Positions 1-12,060 are shown, counted from the stretch's first letter. The stretch: 64,000 nucleotides of DNA from Diphasiastrum complanatum (GCA_029204225.1 CM055113.1:17949746-18013745), one strand, 5' to 3'. A program made the numbers and translations. The notes: a model not told the origin generated them from the letters alone.

Positions 1-1884
1 GATAGATTTTGAAAGTAGCCTTCGTGTTGCATCCAATAGATATATTTGCCATAATGAAAGGAGGGCCTTGAAAGGCAATTCAAATTGCAAATTTCAAGCA
101 TATTCCTTGGTCAATGTCTTCAATTAATGACATGATGCCATTTTGAGTGAATGAAGACTGAAGGCCCACTCCAATGAAAGGCAAAATTCTAATAGTTCAA
201 GATTGATTCAAGTTGAGGATATAAGAATCTCATAAAATTTGCATGTGTGCCATGGACTTTCATATAGAATGGATATTGAACACAAGTCCATTGAATATGT
301 CCTTGAACACAAGTCCATTGAATATGCCCTTGCAGGTACACAAGACAAATCTACCTACCAATTCCAGAATCAATACCCATTGACCAAGTGCTCTATTTTA
401 AATAGTATATTCTATCAAGAAGGGTTAAAGAGATAGGCGTTGCCCAGGAGAGACGATGATGAAACACATAGGAGAGAAAGGTTGTTTTGACTGAGGTTCT
501 CAATATTAGGAGTATGGCCTAAAAATTAGCAAATATCTTACCCTAACTATGGTTGGTAGGGTAAGAGTTACAACTAACTTTAGCAAGTTGGTCCTACTAT
601 ATAGCCAACTAGTTCGTTGAAGGTTGACATCATTTTCATTGTGAGAACTAAGGTTAGAGACAATCCTACTATTGTCTATCAAATAATTAAGAGTGATAGA
701 ATATCGATGAAAATCAACTAGTTGTTGACCGTGGCGTGAGGATTTGTGCATTATTTCAAACTTCAAAAGCCCTTTTATGAATACCGAATAGGAGAGAGTA
801 ACTCGTCGAATTTTCAAGCTTGAATCCAATTTTCTATCTGCTTGTTTAGCTTTTGTGATTTAACCTTATAAGTAACATTTGTAGTCAACTAGAGGTCATT
901 AGGCGAATGAGTACAAACTTCAAGTCTTTTTTATCCTAGTTACTATGATGGTATTAACTAACATCACCTTCTACAAAATGTGAGGTTTATCTTTCATTTC
1001 CAAAAAAGAAGCAATTAATAAACTACCCTCTGTATGCAATAAGAGGAGGAGACAGTCGCATAGATTTTCCAGTCACTAACCCTATGGCCCATGTTAGAAA
1101 GGCCTATTGTTCTCATTTATGGCATCAAAATATGCTAAGAAAACTGAAAACCTATTTTAATTTTAGCTTTGAAGTTTTGAACAATAGAGGATGTCATTAT
1201 GAGGATGTTTTTCCATGAAACATTTAAAAGTGTCAAAGTTTGAAATCACTAACATGAATGTTTATTGGTGTCCATGCTACATATAAAGAACTGATCTACA
1301 AAATAAATAATCCCTTTATAGTTGAAAAACATGGGAATATTATTTTCAATATGGTATGTATGATGTAGTCCACACTGCATGTCCATGAGCTAAAATTTCA
1401 AGATTGGCCTTCTATAGATAGATTGATCGTCCACAAAAATAAAACTATGAGAAGACCTTCAAACATACTTGAAATTCACATTTGGATCAAAATGTGTATA
1501 TACCTTCATGTGAATCCTAGTCATCATCCTTGTATATTATGCTCAAACATTGTACATTTGTATCAAGCAATGTAATGTCAACTTGCAAATTCATTGATAT
1601 TCCATTATTTGGTATTATTCTTTGATTATGTTGGGACATCAACTGAGAAGAGCATATGGAAGATCTTTTAGAATGTAGGATTTGAAAAGGGACCCATGAA
1701 CATCCGATATCACATTGATAGATAGACATGCGTTTTTGGCTTGTCTATTATAGATGGGGATCCTCTTGGTGCAACAACAGAAGAGTGTGAGCAATTGGAA
1801 TTTTTTATTTACTATATAAGAAAATGCAAGTGTCACATAATTTAAGGAATTTAATTTTGTTGACATTTGCCAATGTCAATGTGT
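1..1884. other. AT-rich intergenic DNA, no gene recognised
   Basis: Only short open frames occur here and none resembles a protein family I know. The one clear structure is a 27 bp direct duplication at 276-329. No LTR ends, transposase motifs or splice-bounded exons were seen. Confidence 0.6.
276..329. repeat. 27 bp tandem duplication, two copies
   Basis: Units 276-302 and 303-329 both read TTGAACACAAGTCCATTGAA followed by TATGYCC and differ at one base. The unit is a multiple of three, so the open frame across it carries a nine-residue duplication. It looks like slippage and no function can be assigned. Confidence 0.85.
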
Positions 1885-2454
1885 CATGTGCCAATCTTAG
1901 CATTCAAACATCTAATCCATTCATTAACATCAAATCATAATGGAAATGCAAGAAATCAAGAAAACTAGTCAAAATCAAGAAGATAGCTAAAAGTAGCAAA
2001 ACTTCACCAAATTAGGCAAAGTAAAATATCATTATTCATGAATGGAGATCATTCAAAGGATAGCGGCCTGATTCTAGAGCATGATCATAGCTCTCATATC
2101 CTTTGAGATATGATTATATCCTTTGAATGATCTCTATTCATGAATAATGATATTTAACTAGAACAAGAAACTCTACCAAATTTAACAAAAACCACCAAAT
2201 CTGATGGGGAAGGGATCTAATGCCCGGATACCAAAATTTTCATGTGCCAAACTTAGCATCGAGACATCTAATCCATTCATTAACATCAAATTACAATGGA
2301 AATACAAGAAATCAAAAAAGTAAGCCAAAAATCAAGAAGATAGCTAAAAGTAGCAAAACTTCACCAAATTAGGCAAAGTAAGGTATCTTTATTCATGACT
2401 ATTGATCATTCACAAGATAGGGGCCTGATTCTAGAGCATGATCATAGCTCTCAT
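1885..2454. repeat. Direct repeat of about 213 bp, two diverged copies
   Basis: Copy 1 is 1885-2097 and copy 2 is 2241-2454. They share long blocks such as CTAATCCATTCATTAACATC and GATAGCTAAAAGTAGCAAAA and the end CTAGAGCATGATCATAGCTC. They differ by scattered substitutions and small indels, so the duplication is old. No coding potential is visible. The spacing and mode of divergence fit a duplicated piece of non-coding, perhaps LTR-derived, DNA, but no TG/CA termini or primer site were found. Confidence 0.8.
2024..2155. repeat. Inverted repeat with 39 bp arms (potential hairpin)
   Basis: Arm 1 (2024-2062) and arm 2 (2117-2155) are reverse complements with one mismatch, separated by 54 bp. 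The core is ATTATTCATGAATGGAGATC against its complement. It overlaps the first copy of the neighbouring direct repeat; the second copy lacks the matching arm. An RNA read through it could form a long near-perfect stem, as in MITE or small-RNA-generating foldbacks. Confidence 0.85.
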
Positions 2455-3207
2455 GTGATTTTAGGCACATGAACCACTTTCTTCATCAAGAAAGCTCTCC
2501 AAGAGAAGTTCCAAGATCTCTTGAAAACTCAAAATTACAAAATGAACAATGGCCTCCAAATTTAGCACGACCTCAGCTATTCATAGTGGTCATTTGTGCC
2601 TCTACTATAAGTTTGAGGCCTTATCTAGCTAAATTGGGCCTTACAACCATTATTACAATTCCACTATTCTCAATTATAGCGAGGTTGTTCAAACCACTCT
2701 ATTAACTGTCCTATTGACTAGTTCTAATCTAATTTAGCTCCATGGCTATATTTGGCAATTCATTAGCAAGCTCATGGGCTAATTACATGCAGCACATGAC
2801 ATTCCCCTTACTTTAAGCATTTTTGCCCTAAAAAATGAAGACCATGTAGTCCTTTGTTGAGTGCCATGTCTCGTGAATCCTTTGGCGGTAGTCGAGAAGT
2901 ATTTGGCCACCTTGAATAGGAAACATCTTTTCTTGTATTATTCTTGTCAGTAGCCATTTACCATTTAGATTTTGTTGCCTCAGGTTCAACTTCCAGCTTA
3001 TTGTTGTAGAACAAGATTGCAACGAGTTTTCTTCATAGAGAACCTTTGATCTACAACTGATCTTATAGAATTAATAAGATCACTGAAGAAGAGATTGATG
3101 AAACACAGGAAAGCCTCAAGTTGCATTAGTTCTGTATGGGTTGATAGGATCCAAGCAACATGACATTCAATAGTCTTCTTCCTCAGTATCGTCGTTGATT
3201 GGATAGG

Positions 3208-3594
3208 CTATCCAATTCCAGATGCGTCTTTTCTTGTCCTTGCATCCGGTTTTGTTGCCTTGTGCATTGCTCCTTGATGTAGGATCACAATATCCTTTCG
3301 TGACTCCAAGGGGTTGATTAAAGCAATGATTTCATCCAAGTTAACTAATTGAGCGTTGGAGTTCCATCTTGTCGAATCATTCTGAGCAAGATTGGTAGTG
3401 TTATCTCGTTGAAGATGGATGGCCATGGATCCATTGGTATCCTCTGTGAGTGAAGCGATGGGTATAGCTCCTGATAGATCAAAATAGTAGTGCTCCAAAT
3501 CAAATGATTCATTGTCCAAATTTGGCCACATTCCAGTTGTTTCCAACTCATCATTATGTTCCAAGAGAGCGTCATTATGTTGGAATATGAACAA
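3208..3594 (-). other. Unrecognised 128-residue open reading frame
   Basis: An uninterrupted minus-strand frame with acidic, Asn-rich composition. I see no catalytic motif, zinc finger, transmembrane segment or signal peptide. An overlapping frame of 84 codons runs from 3599, so the choice of frame is not secure. No gene-like neighbour exists; a gypsy protease and reverse transcriptase remnant begins 1.2 kb away on the same strand, so this may be remote retroelement sequence. It may equally be a chance frame. Confidence 0.2.
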
Positions 3595-3626
3595 CTCATA
3601 TTCGTTCTGTTGTAAGCAATGATGAT

Positions 3627-4074
3627 CTCTTTAGAAATGGATTGATGAATGTCCTTGCTCTTTCTCTCTTTTTATTCAAATTTAAAAAAGTGTGGGTTTC
3701 TTTCCTTCCCTAACCTGAATCCAAGATCTAGTCAATCTAGCATCAAAGAGACGGAGTTAGTTGTCACGCGGAGGTTCGTTCCCATGAGAGCGATAGTATA
3801 GTTCAGATTTCAACATGAATGGAGGATCTAACACTAACATCCATTAACACTAAGCATTAACACTACATCCATTAACCCTACTTCCATTAACCCTACTTCC
3901 ATAACAATGATAGAAACTTACTCTTCTCTCTCTCCTTTTCTCTCTCACAAAAAGCATAAAAAATAGCAATCCCAATAATGATCAAATCCAACAATTAGCA
4001 AATACAAAGGAAGAATGAGAAATGGAGGAAAAGAGAGGAAGAGCAAGGACATTCATCAATCCATTTCTAAAGAG
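3627..4074. repeat. Inverted repeat with 44 bp arms
   Basis: Arm 1 (3627-3670) begins CTCTTTAGAAATGGATTGAT and arm 2 (4031-4074) is its reverse complement with one mismatch. The spacer is 360 bp. Beside arm 1, the segment TTTTTATTCAAATTTAAAAA (about 3670-3690) recurs in direct orientation near 4195-4215. The mixture of inverted and direct copies suggests a rearranged or foldback transposon remnant. No coding sequence lies in the spacer. Confidence 0.8.
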
Positions 4075-4460
4075 AACCAATCTGCTTTATTGAAATGAGG
4101 AAATGAACATCAGGAGCAACTCAAGTTGGTCCCTTTTTATAGTAGAGAGGAGGACCCTTGCCTCTGAATCCTATTGGTCCAGTCTTGTCTCTCTTTTTAT
4201 TCAAATTTAAAAAAGTGTGGGAACCATCAAAATTGGAGGGAAACCCAACTTTATTCACTAACTTGACATTTAGGCCCTGCGACATTAAAAGTCCCGCAAA
4301 AAGGCCTAAAGTCCTTTATTAACTTTTAACTAATCAATCAAATAACTATGTGATCATCGGGTTGGACTTCCACACGCAGGGTGCCAAATCCCTCTCATTT
4401 ATTAACTAGGGTTAGGGTTGCCTTGGGATCCGCAAACCCTCCAACAGTATCCCCCACCAA

Positions 4461-4688
4461 AACTGGTGGCAGTCCCACGACACCTACAATATGCAGTTAT
4501 TGGGAACTTTTATTGGCTCCGCGCCGAATCTTAATTAAATGATACTGCACCTTCTCCATAAAGTCGAGGCGTGCAAACTGGTGGTGGTCCCACGACACCT
4601 CGCGAGATTTATTACTTGGGGCTCTGATTTGCCTCATGCTGGATCTTTATTAGATGGTACTGAACCTTCTCCATGAATTCCGAGCGCG
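4461..4688. repeat. Tandem duplication of about 114 bp
   Basis: Unit 1 (4461-4575) and unit 2 (4576-4688) share AACTGGTGG, TCCCACGACACCT and the end ACTG(C/A)ACCTTCTCCAT. The similarity is clear but imperfect. The element is non-coding and lies downstream of the gypsy remnant at 4848-6039 (minus strand), so it may be part of that element's 3' region. A related string, TACTGCACCTTCTCCATAAA, recurs at about 7904. Confidence 0.7.
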
Positions 4689-4847
4689 TTGTGTTTAAAT
4701 CAATGTTGTGCAAAAAAAAGCACTTATTAACTCCTCCTTAATAAGATCTGTGACATTTGGATTACAACAATAAAATCTTGTCACTTTTGGCACTACATCA
4801 AGTATCAAGTGAATGGTATGCTCGATTACTGAAGTAGGAATCCCTGT

Positions 4848-6039
4848 CTAATCCTTGTATGTCCAAGCAAAACAATCTTGATATTTGATCAACAACTTTC
4901 TTAATGCATTGAATTGGTCTGATGTAAGTTGTGTTCCAACTTGAACAATCTTTTCAAACTCTCCTGGTTCAAAGATTCGTAGATGAGTCCTAGCTGGTCC
5001 ATTGTAAACTTCTTGTGTTTTTGGCACTTGATCTTCAGGTTCATGATGAGCTTTAGGTAACATGATCACAATATCATCAAGGGTATAACATTTGAAATGA
5101 TCTAGCATATCATGATGAACATCATCTTATTTCCAGGTTCCATCCGTGTAAGGCTCCATTTATCACATAGCTTTGTTGAAATTAGATTGACTCTTGAACC
5201 TCCATCTATCACGGTTGCCTCTTGACTAAACCGTTTATGTTGTATCGGCATGGTGATATTTCTCTACTCACTCTCCCAAGTTGCACCTACATTGAGTACT
5301 TAGTTTGAATCTTGAAAGCAGGCACAACATAGTGGTCCATACTGGGCTGTTGGTTCTATCTTGGTCATCTCTCGGCTAACACTTCTTTAGCTTGAGGCAC
5401 CAACTTTAGAAATTCACCCAATGTAATATCTATCTTGCTAGATAGAATATTCATGATCAGTTCTGCTTGCGGCGCTTCAAGTTCGGTCATCTTGAAGGGT
5501 TCTTTGTGATGGTGCAACTGAGTGTTAACATATCTTCGTGGATCATGTAAATTTGATGGCAACACAAGGGAAAAATGAATCTCTTCTACAGCTTTGGCGG
5601 CTTTCAATGCCTCCTCTTCTTGTAAGTCTTTGATGCACTACCTCATGTTGTGGTATTTCTTCTTCTCAAAGTTGAGATTTGGATACACCCCCGATGCAAT
5701 AGGTAGATCAGTAGCTGACACAGATTCAGCAGATGCTGGATCAACGACAGCTCCTTTCTGCTTCTGAGCTCGTGTAACAACCATCACTTGTGCACTTGGT
5801 TAAATAGGTTGAACTGTTGGCCTTTGCTTAGTTGTAATCACATTCAAAAGATTAGTTACCGGCAGTGGTTTTGGTCTTGCTAGACAATCCTTATAACAAA
5901 GTCCATAACCGCATTTCCGACCAAAGGGAGTAAACTTTTTTTTAGACGGACATTCATCAATTTTATGATTTTCTCCACATCCAAAGCATCTGCTTGAAAT
6001 CAAAAGATCAATAAATAATATTGTAGTTGTTATGCACAT
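4848..6039 (-). pseudogene. Ty3/gypsy polyprotein remnant (gag zinc finger, protease, pre-RT)
   Basis: Reading from 6039 downward there is a zinc-finger-like CFGCGENHKIDEC, then a Pro-rich linker, then a segment containing ITLGEFLKLVPQAKE. Next comes a retropepsin-like VIDGGSRVNLIS near 5195-5212, then the spacer that precedes gypsy reverse transcriptases, with LRKLLIKYQDCFAWTYKD near 4850-4900. The protease motif has DGG where active enzymes have D[ST]G. Stops and frameshifts separate the parts and the polymerase itself is absent. The same FAW(T/N)YK(D/E) spacer occurs in the gypsy element at 58950-59555, so both may belong to one lineage. It is a dead fragment. Confidence 0.75.
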
Positions 6040-6049
6040 ATTATTCTAA

Positions 6050-6445
6050 ATGATTGTATGATCTCGAATGAATATTTGTTTGTTATTATTCGTGTATCTC
6101 ATTTACTTGTTTATTGAATTCCGCACACTGGTTTAATTTTGTTGAATGCTATATTACTCTATAACGTAGATCGACAGTGTCTGTCTACATTCTGAAGGAT
6201 TGTAGGAATGATATATATAGCGGGCAGTGACCAGCAATCATATCTGAATTTCACACAAACTAATTTTGTTCGCGAATGTTTTCACTTTGTGTTTCGTTTC
6301 GCGATCACTTGGCTTTCAGCATAAATCAATTTCAGAGCTCATTCAAGTTTTGTTTTACCTCGTTTCATTTTGTCTAGTTTCGTTTTGTTTCATTACAGAG
6401 CCTGATTGATCTTTTTGTGAATGCTTCTCGTTTCGTTACAGGTAG
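6050..6445. repeat. Non-coding repeat shared with 34640-34765, probably LTR-derived
   Basis: About 6340-6445 carries TTTCGTTTTGTTTCATTACA followed by GAGCCTGATTGATCTTTTTG. The same pair recurs twice in tandem at 34655-34755. The stretch is T-rich, repeats short TTTCGTTTYG words and separates a gypsy fragment from a copia fragment that stops abruptly at 6446. That is the position an inserted LTR would take, but neither TG/CA termini nor a primer-binding site were found. Confidence 0.5.
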
Positions 6446-6953
6446 GGGCAAGATAACTCCTCCTTGATCCCTTCTTGATCACAAAAGTCTTTAAAGTCAT
6501 TGGGGATATATTCTCCTCCATTATCACTTCTAAAGAACTTGATCTTGTGATTATGGTGCTTTTCAACAAAAGTCTTGAATTTTACAAAACTCTCAAAAAC
6601 ATGTGCTTTAGAGTAAAGTAGATATACCCATCCATATCTTGAGTAGTCATCTATAAAGGTGACACACATTGTGGCTCCACCATTGCTCTTTGTGCTAGCA
6701 AAATGCACATCCGAGTGGATCAACTCCACTCGAGAGGATGACTTGTCTTTGTGATTGAGCTTGAAAAAGGTAACTTGTGTGCCTTAGCCAAGGCACAAGC
6801 TTCACATACCCTTTCCTCCTTTGCCAAAGATCTTGGAAGGCCAAGAGCAAGCTCCTCCTTGCACATAGCTTCCATGGACTTGGTGTTGATGTGACCAAGC
6901 CTCTTGTGCCACAAGTCAAATGTGGTCATCTTGGTATCCTCGGTTACCATCAA
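6446..6953 (-). pseudogene. Ty1/copia integrase fragment
   Basis: The minus strand encodes the GAG-pre-integrase zinc region (WHKRLGHINTKSMEAMC, then CEACALAKAHK), then the integrase core with FIDDYSRYGWVYLL and FFRSDNGGEY. Two of the three catalytic acidic residues (D and D) are therefore present. The coding sequence breaks off at about 6446, just before the expected NGVAERKN block with the catalytic Glu. A frameshift lies near 6720 between the zinc region and the core. No LTR, gag or reverse transcriptase belongs to it. It is close in sequence to the plus-strand integrase at 42277-42966. Confidence 0.85.
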
Positions 6954-7141
6954 AACTTGGTTAGGTTTATAAAAGTATCAATCTTGTTCCCCTTGCTATG
7001 ATCATCCCACTTTTCTTGAGGGTGGATTTCAAATCCAAGAATCATTTGTTCTTCTCTACATCAACCACCAAGATAGTGAATTTGCCATGAAAATATATGA
7101 AAATCTTTTGATTGCTTGTTGATTACAATAAGGTGGATTGA

Positions 7142-7753
7142 TTGAAATTTTTGGCATTTAAAATAAAAATTGAAATTTATAAGCAATCTGATTCTCTTAA
7201 CTCAAATTCTAATGAAGTCGAAAGTATTTTGGTTATAGGAGTTCCACAACATGGCCCACATGAGTCTTCTGAATTTGAAAATAACAAGAATTCAAGCGAA
7301 AAACTAAAAATTTCTACAATTCATGTGCAGATTATTCCACCACCACAGCAGCCAGCACACGCACCAAAATACGCAACAGACTTATCTTCGGCACACCAAC
7401 TTTTGGGTACTTTTGTCCAGGAGGCGGTGGTGACCAAAGCAATAAAAAATAATACGACACTACGAGCTGAACTCGGTAAACTCCAACAAGACCTGTAGTT
7501 GGCCAGTCAACATGAGCACACGCAAAAGGACGAGGTCCTTCAGTTGAAAAAACACGAAGATAGCCTCCAGGCTTATATCATGGGGCTCACAAAAGCAGCC
7601 ACGGACGCTTCAGCTAAAGTCCAGGAGCTCCAGCAAGAAGCTGTGCAAAGGCACGCGCCCCCCTCCATACGCAATTACAGATCTATGAAACGGAAAATAC
7701 ACGTTTGGGAGCAAAGGTGCAAGCGCTCCAAAACGAGAAGGCCGCCTGGTTAG
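7142..7753 (+). CDS. Unclassified coiled-coil protein, one internal TAG
   Basis: A 204-codon frame interrupted by a single TAG at 7496-7498. The second half has heptad-like spacing with many Gln, Glu, Lys and Leu (TLRAELGKLQQDL, QKDEVLQLKKHEDSLQAY, KVQELQQEAVQ), so a coiled coil is likely. It ends in a basic patch. No enzyme motif is seen. Composition is less AT-rich than the flanks. The open frame starts at 7142 without a visible promoter or splice signals. It sits between retroelement fragments, so a structural or accessory protein of a mobile element is possible, but I do not recognise the family. Confidence 0.35.
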
Positions 7754-8400
7754 CCCAACCAGTATCTGCAGATAGGCCGCTTACGCAACCATAGATGAAT
7801 TCTCTTCAAGCAGCAGGTGTTGGTCTATGCGCGAACCCTGAATAACTATCAGGCTGAATTCAACAAATATCGCGTGAGTGTCAGCCAGGCCAAGAGCGCC
7901 CTCTACTGCACCTTCTCCATAAAATTGAGTCGGACAGTGTTGAAATCTAGGTTTGCGGCAAAAAACAACGATGGGCTCCGAAAATCCACTTTGAGGTCGT
8001 CCAAGCTGTGAATCGAGATTCCCAGGAGCCTCCCATCATTGTTGCATGGAAATACAATCTTGCCACTGGCAACTGATCTTTAACACTATCTGATGCCATT
8101 GGCTTATTCGGATCGAATGCCAAAGTGTGAAGGCAATCATCCCATCGCGTTGGAATGGACGCCAGTAGAGTTAGATCTTTTGCGAATAGCGTCCATTGCC
8201 TCACTGTTGGATCAGGAGAGTGGACATATTCCCGCTGGTATGCTTATAAGGCACTCTGGAAATCCACTGATATCTCCCAATTCAAAGGTTGGTGGATGAT
8301 TGGCCAGTTTGGCGTATGGATGGTAATTTTGTCCATGACCAATCCCAAATCCTTCCACTTGTAAAACAATTGATCAGACAGATCTTGATTCTACCAACAA
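7754..8400 (+). other. Possible degenerate continuation of the coiled-coil ORF
   Basis: After the stop at 7751-7753 several plus-strand frames remain open for 60-80 codons with protein-like composition. One example, near 8155-8364, contains WYAYKALW and GWWMIGQFGVW. They cannot be joined into one frame without several breaks. An opposing minus frame (7947-8204) is also open, so coding strand is uncertain. No family is recognised. Confidence 0.2.
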
Positions 8401-8651
8401 AGTGCGTCGTTTACTTGACAAAGGATGAGAAAGAAATGAACGCGAACTCAAAACATTTCTATTCATGACCAATTCGAAAGATTCGCAAAGGATTCGCGAA
8501 ATTTGTCTTGCAGTCAACTAGAAAGATTCGCGAAGGATTTAACACATGTCCACTTTGCCTAAAACGGCACGTCGCTCACGATATTTGCAAAAAGACGTCG
8601 ATTCCATTCCTTAAGAATGTTCGCTTTCCCGAACGCTGACTTATAGTAGAA

Positions 8652-8848
8652 GTAAGTAAAAAAGGTTAAAGTGCAAAGAGAGGTCTAAAGAGGTAAGGGT
8701 GTAGGACCTTCTATTGTAAGTAAAAAAGGTTAAAGTGCAAAGAGAGGTCTAAAGAGGTAAGGGTGTAGGACCTTTTTAACAAAGGAACGGCCATTGTATG
8801 TTGCAGCCATAATGTATGTAGTGTAGGAGCAGATTAAAGCAAAGAACC

Positions 8849-8882
<34 letters not shown>

Positions 8883-8997
8883 AGGGTGTAGGACCTTTTT
8901 AACGAAGGAACGGCCATTGTATGTTGCAGCCATAATGTATGTAGTGTAGGAGTAGATTAAAGCAAAGAACCATGAGAGAGAGAGAGAGAGAGAGAGC
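8652..8997. repeat. Overlapping tandem duplications with (GA)n tracts
   Basis: Unit A (8652-8710, starting GTAAGTAAAAAAGGTTAAAG) is repeated at 8716-8774. A longer unit B, from AGGTAAGGGTGTAGGACCTT through CGGCCATTGTATGTTGCAGC to a (GA)n tail, occurs at about 8754-8879 and again at 8879-8997. The (GA)n runs are 8851-8879 and 8973-8996. The nested pattern indicates two successive duplications, probably seeded by slippage in the GA tract. Confidence 0.85.
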
Positions 8998-9648
8998 TTT
9001 ATTTATGTCTTTTCCAAGCCAGAAGGCATATAAGACTAGCATTATACATGTCAAGTGCATGGTATCGGTGGGAGAATATGAAAACGTCTCCAAATCATAG
9101 CGAAAGAAAACAACATATCTAAATACTATAAACTGAACTGAATTGAATTGAGATGAGTGAGATAGGTACGTATATAATGTTGCTAGATATACAAAGTGAG
9201 GCATAGCAACAACAATATCAATATCATCATGATCTGCTGTTGAGAAAGAAGGATGTGACGCAAGCTGCAGCATGAGGTAGCTTTGGTGGTCAGTGATGTC
9301 ATCTAGGAGGATGAGAAGCATGTCTCCACATGATAGGACGGATAGGTTGAACTACGACATGACTATGAATGGTACGTTGTCTACAATCTCTGCGGATATG
9401 TACCATTGTCCATCTCATCATCAAACTCCGGGTCCTGGCGTGGTCTTCTCCTAGAGAAGAAAGAGATAATATGAGACTGAGAGTTGGGATCCTCATGTGC
9501 TATGAGCGAGTGAAGTGTAGTTGTGAAACAAGCAGTGGTATCTCCCTATGATCTCATAGTATATCGGGCATTTGAAAATAAAATGTTCCTCAACCTCCCT
9601 CAAAGAGCATAATTGGCATATTTGTTCCTCTCTGGGAACATTGTGGAA

Positions 9649-9797
<149 letters not shown>

Positions 9798-10974
9798 CAC
9801 AATGTAACCGGTGTATGCTGAAATGGCAGTAATATATCCTTATGATTTCATAATAGATTGGGCATTTGAATAAAAAGTGGTCCTCAAACCCCACCTTAGA
9901 TAAAGAACATAGTTGGCAAATCCTCTCCTTTGTGGTGGTACTCTAGAACTGTCCAATCTCAATCGCCAATTGATGTGAGGAGACTCAGCTGGCCCAATGC
10001 GAATTTAAGATTGTGAGATAATCTTGAATCAAGATAGCGTGGTAAAATTGGGAGCCCAATTGCATCTAACTCTAGAAAGTGAGTCTGCAATAGTTGGGTT
10101 TGACACCTAGCTGGCCTTGCCATGCTCAAGCAAAAAATACTCGTATAAAAAATGTTTGATATAATCATGGGTGCGTGATGGAAGATCAGTGATAGAAATG
10201 CCAAGTGTATCAAGTAAGTGAGAGGGGTGGAAAAACCATGATAATCGATACTTTGACTGTGAAGATGCTGAGACGAGGTAAGTGTTGTATATGTGTATCT
10301 TTGCTCATATGTGGAGAACAACATGACTTGTCGAATATATGTGATAAGTCGAAAGATGGCATCAAGCTATAAAGGTCGAACTACAACTTTGCCAAAATGA
10401 CTTGATGTGGGGTGGAGGGCTTAGCCCGTATCATGTGTGATAACATAAGAATTTGCAAGCTCAAAATATTGGGCAATTAGATGAAGTGAGACCTGTGCAT
10501 CATGCCTTTGTTGCATATAGGGCTTTGGGGGTAACGATAGTATCAAAGAGCCGACATTGACTAGGGGCATTCGAAATAAAGCCGAAAACATAACTTGTCT
10601 AGTTGGACAAGGGAAGCGTGGCCCTTCTCAAGTCTACTGGAAGTTGTCTGTCTCATGCCAAATATAAGACCAATGAAGAGCACCCTAGATAAGTGTAGGA
10701 TGATACAATCTCTAGTGGCTATCCGTCAAAGATGAGCTCTTGTCACTGCATGAAGGCCCTAGATGTGTTGAAGACCATAAGCTTGGTCTTTGTGATGTTA
10801 ACCCCAAACCCCATTTCATACATAAAGCATGAAGATTGTTTAATTGTCTTTGTAAACCATCTCTAGTTGTGGAACCAAAGCCACATCATTTGCATAAAGA
10901 AGGATTGCAATTGGAATATCACCAAGCCTGGAACTTGCGCCACCACACTGCTTGATAACTCTCTCAAGATCATT

Positions 10975-10996
10975 GATATATATATATATATATATG
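10975..10996. repeat. (AT)n run inside the LINE RT
   Basis: An AT dinucleotide run of about 20 bp falls between the SLSPTL motif and the LYANDV motif of the LINE reverse transcriptase and destroys the reading frame there. Confidence 0.9.
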
Positions 10997-12060
10997 ATTT
11001 AGACAGAGTCGGTGAGAGGGAACGACCCTGCTTCACCCCAGTGGGTACTCCACATGTGCTTTGGGATGCCAATGCCACTCAAAAAAAAACCAAGAACTCT
11101 CTCATAAAGTGACATCACTGCCAGAGCCATGTCAATGGAGAAACCAAGATCACATAGTCGTTGGATGAGTAGGGATCGTGAAACAGAGTCAAAGGTTTTT
11201 TGTGAAGTCAACAGAATAACAGTAAACCTGCTCTTTCCTATGTCTAGCTTTCTCGATAATAGCCCAAAGAGTGAAGACATGATCTATGGTGGAATAATGA
11301 GCTCAAAAAGTTGCTTTTTCCAATGCATGTAGTCTCTTGGTCTCATACCTAAAATTCACTACTAACTAAAGAATGGTACCATATCGCTTCAAAATCATGT
11401 GCTCGATCGTGATAGTGCGGTAGTTTCCAGCATTAATGGGGTCACTAGTTTTGTGAATGGGATGAAAGATGTTGGTGCGCCAAGGAAACTAGAGACAATC
11501 GCTCAGTTGAGTGAAGGGGTAAGGACAGGTGAAAGTGTGTTTGGAATGTGGATCAATTCAAGGTCGTCAATATCTTGGATATGGCGACTCTGCTTTTTCT
11601 TGATGGCTATTAGGACCATGTTAGAGTTGAAAAAGGCAAACTCAAAAGGACGAGGAGGAGATGGAGATGGGTGTGTCCGTGGCTGTGGTGTATAATGTAG
11701 TGGGATATTTAGTCCAAGTATGTAGATCCTCAAGAAGAAGGTGGAGCATGGGGGATAAACTCATGCCAAAAACCACTCGTGGAGGTACTATGAACAAGAT
11801 GTTTCCCTTCCTGTGTTTTGTATACATGTTTTTTACAGTGGAGTGTGCTGTGGAGAGATTGACGGGTCATATGAAGATGTGGCTCATGTAAGTGTGCACG
11901 GAAAACTTTGAGATGTAATAAACAACAATCGACATCAAACCAAGCAGGTCGTATGGGACGGTGGGATGATATGGGTTTGCACCGATGGAGTTTGAATGGG
12001 AAAGACAATAATGCAACATTTTGGAGTGAGGCGGTGAGGAAGAAGGCTGGTGACTCCAAC

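Noticed and set aside
4410-4430. Telomere-like CTAGGGTTAGGGTT
   Set aside because: Only two partial units, not an array; no sign of an interstitial telomere.
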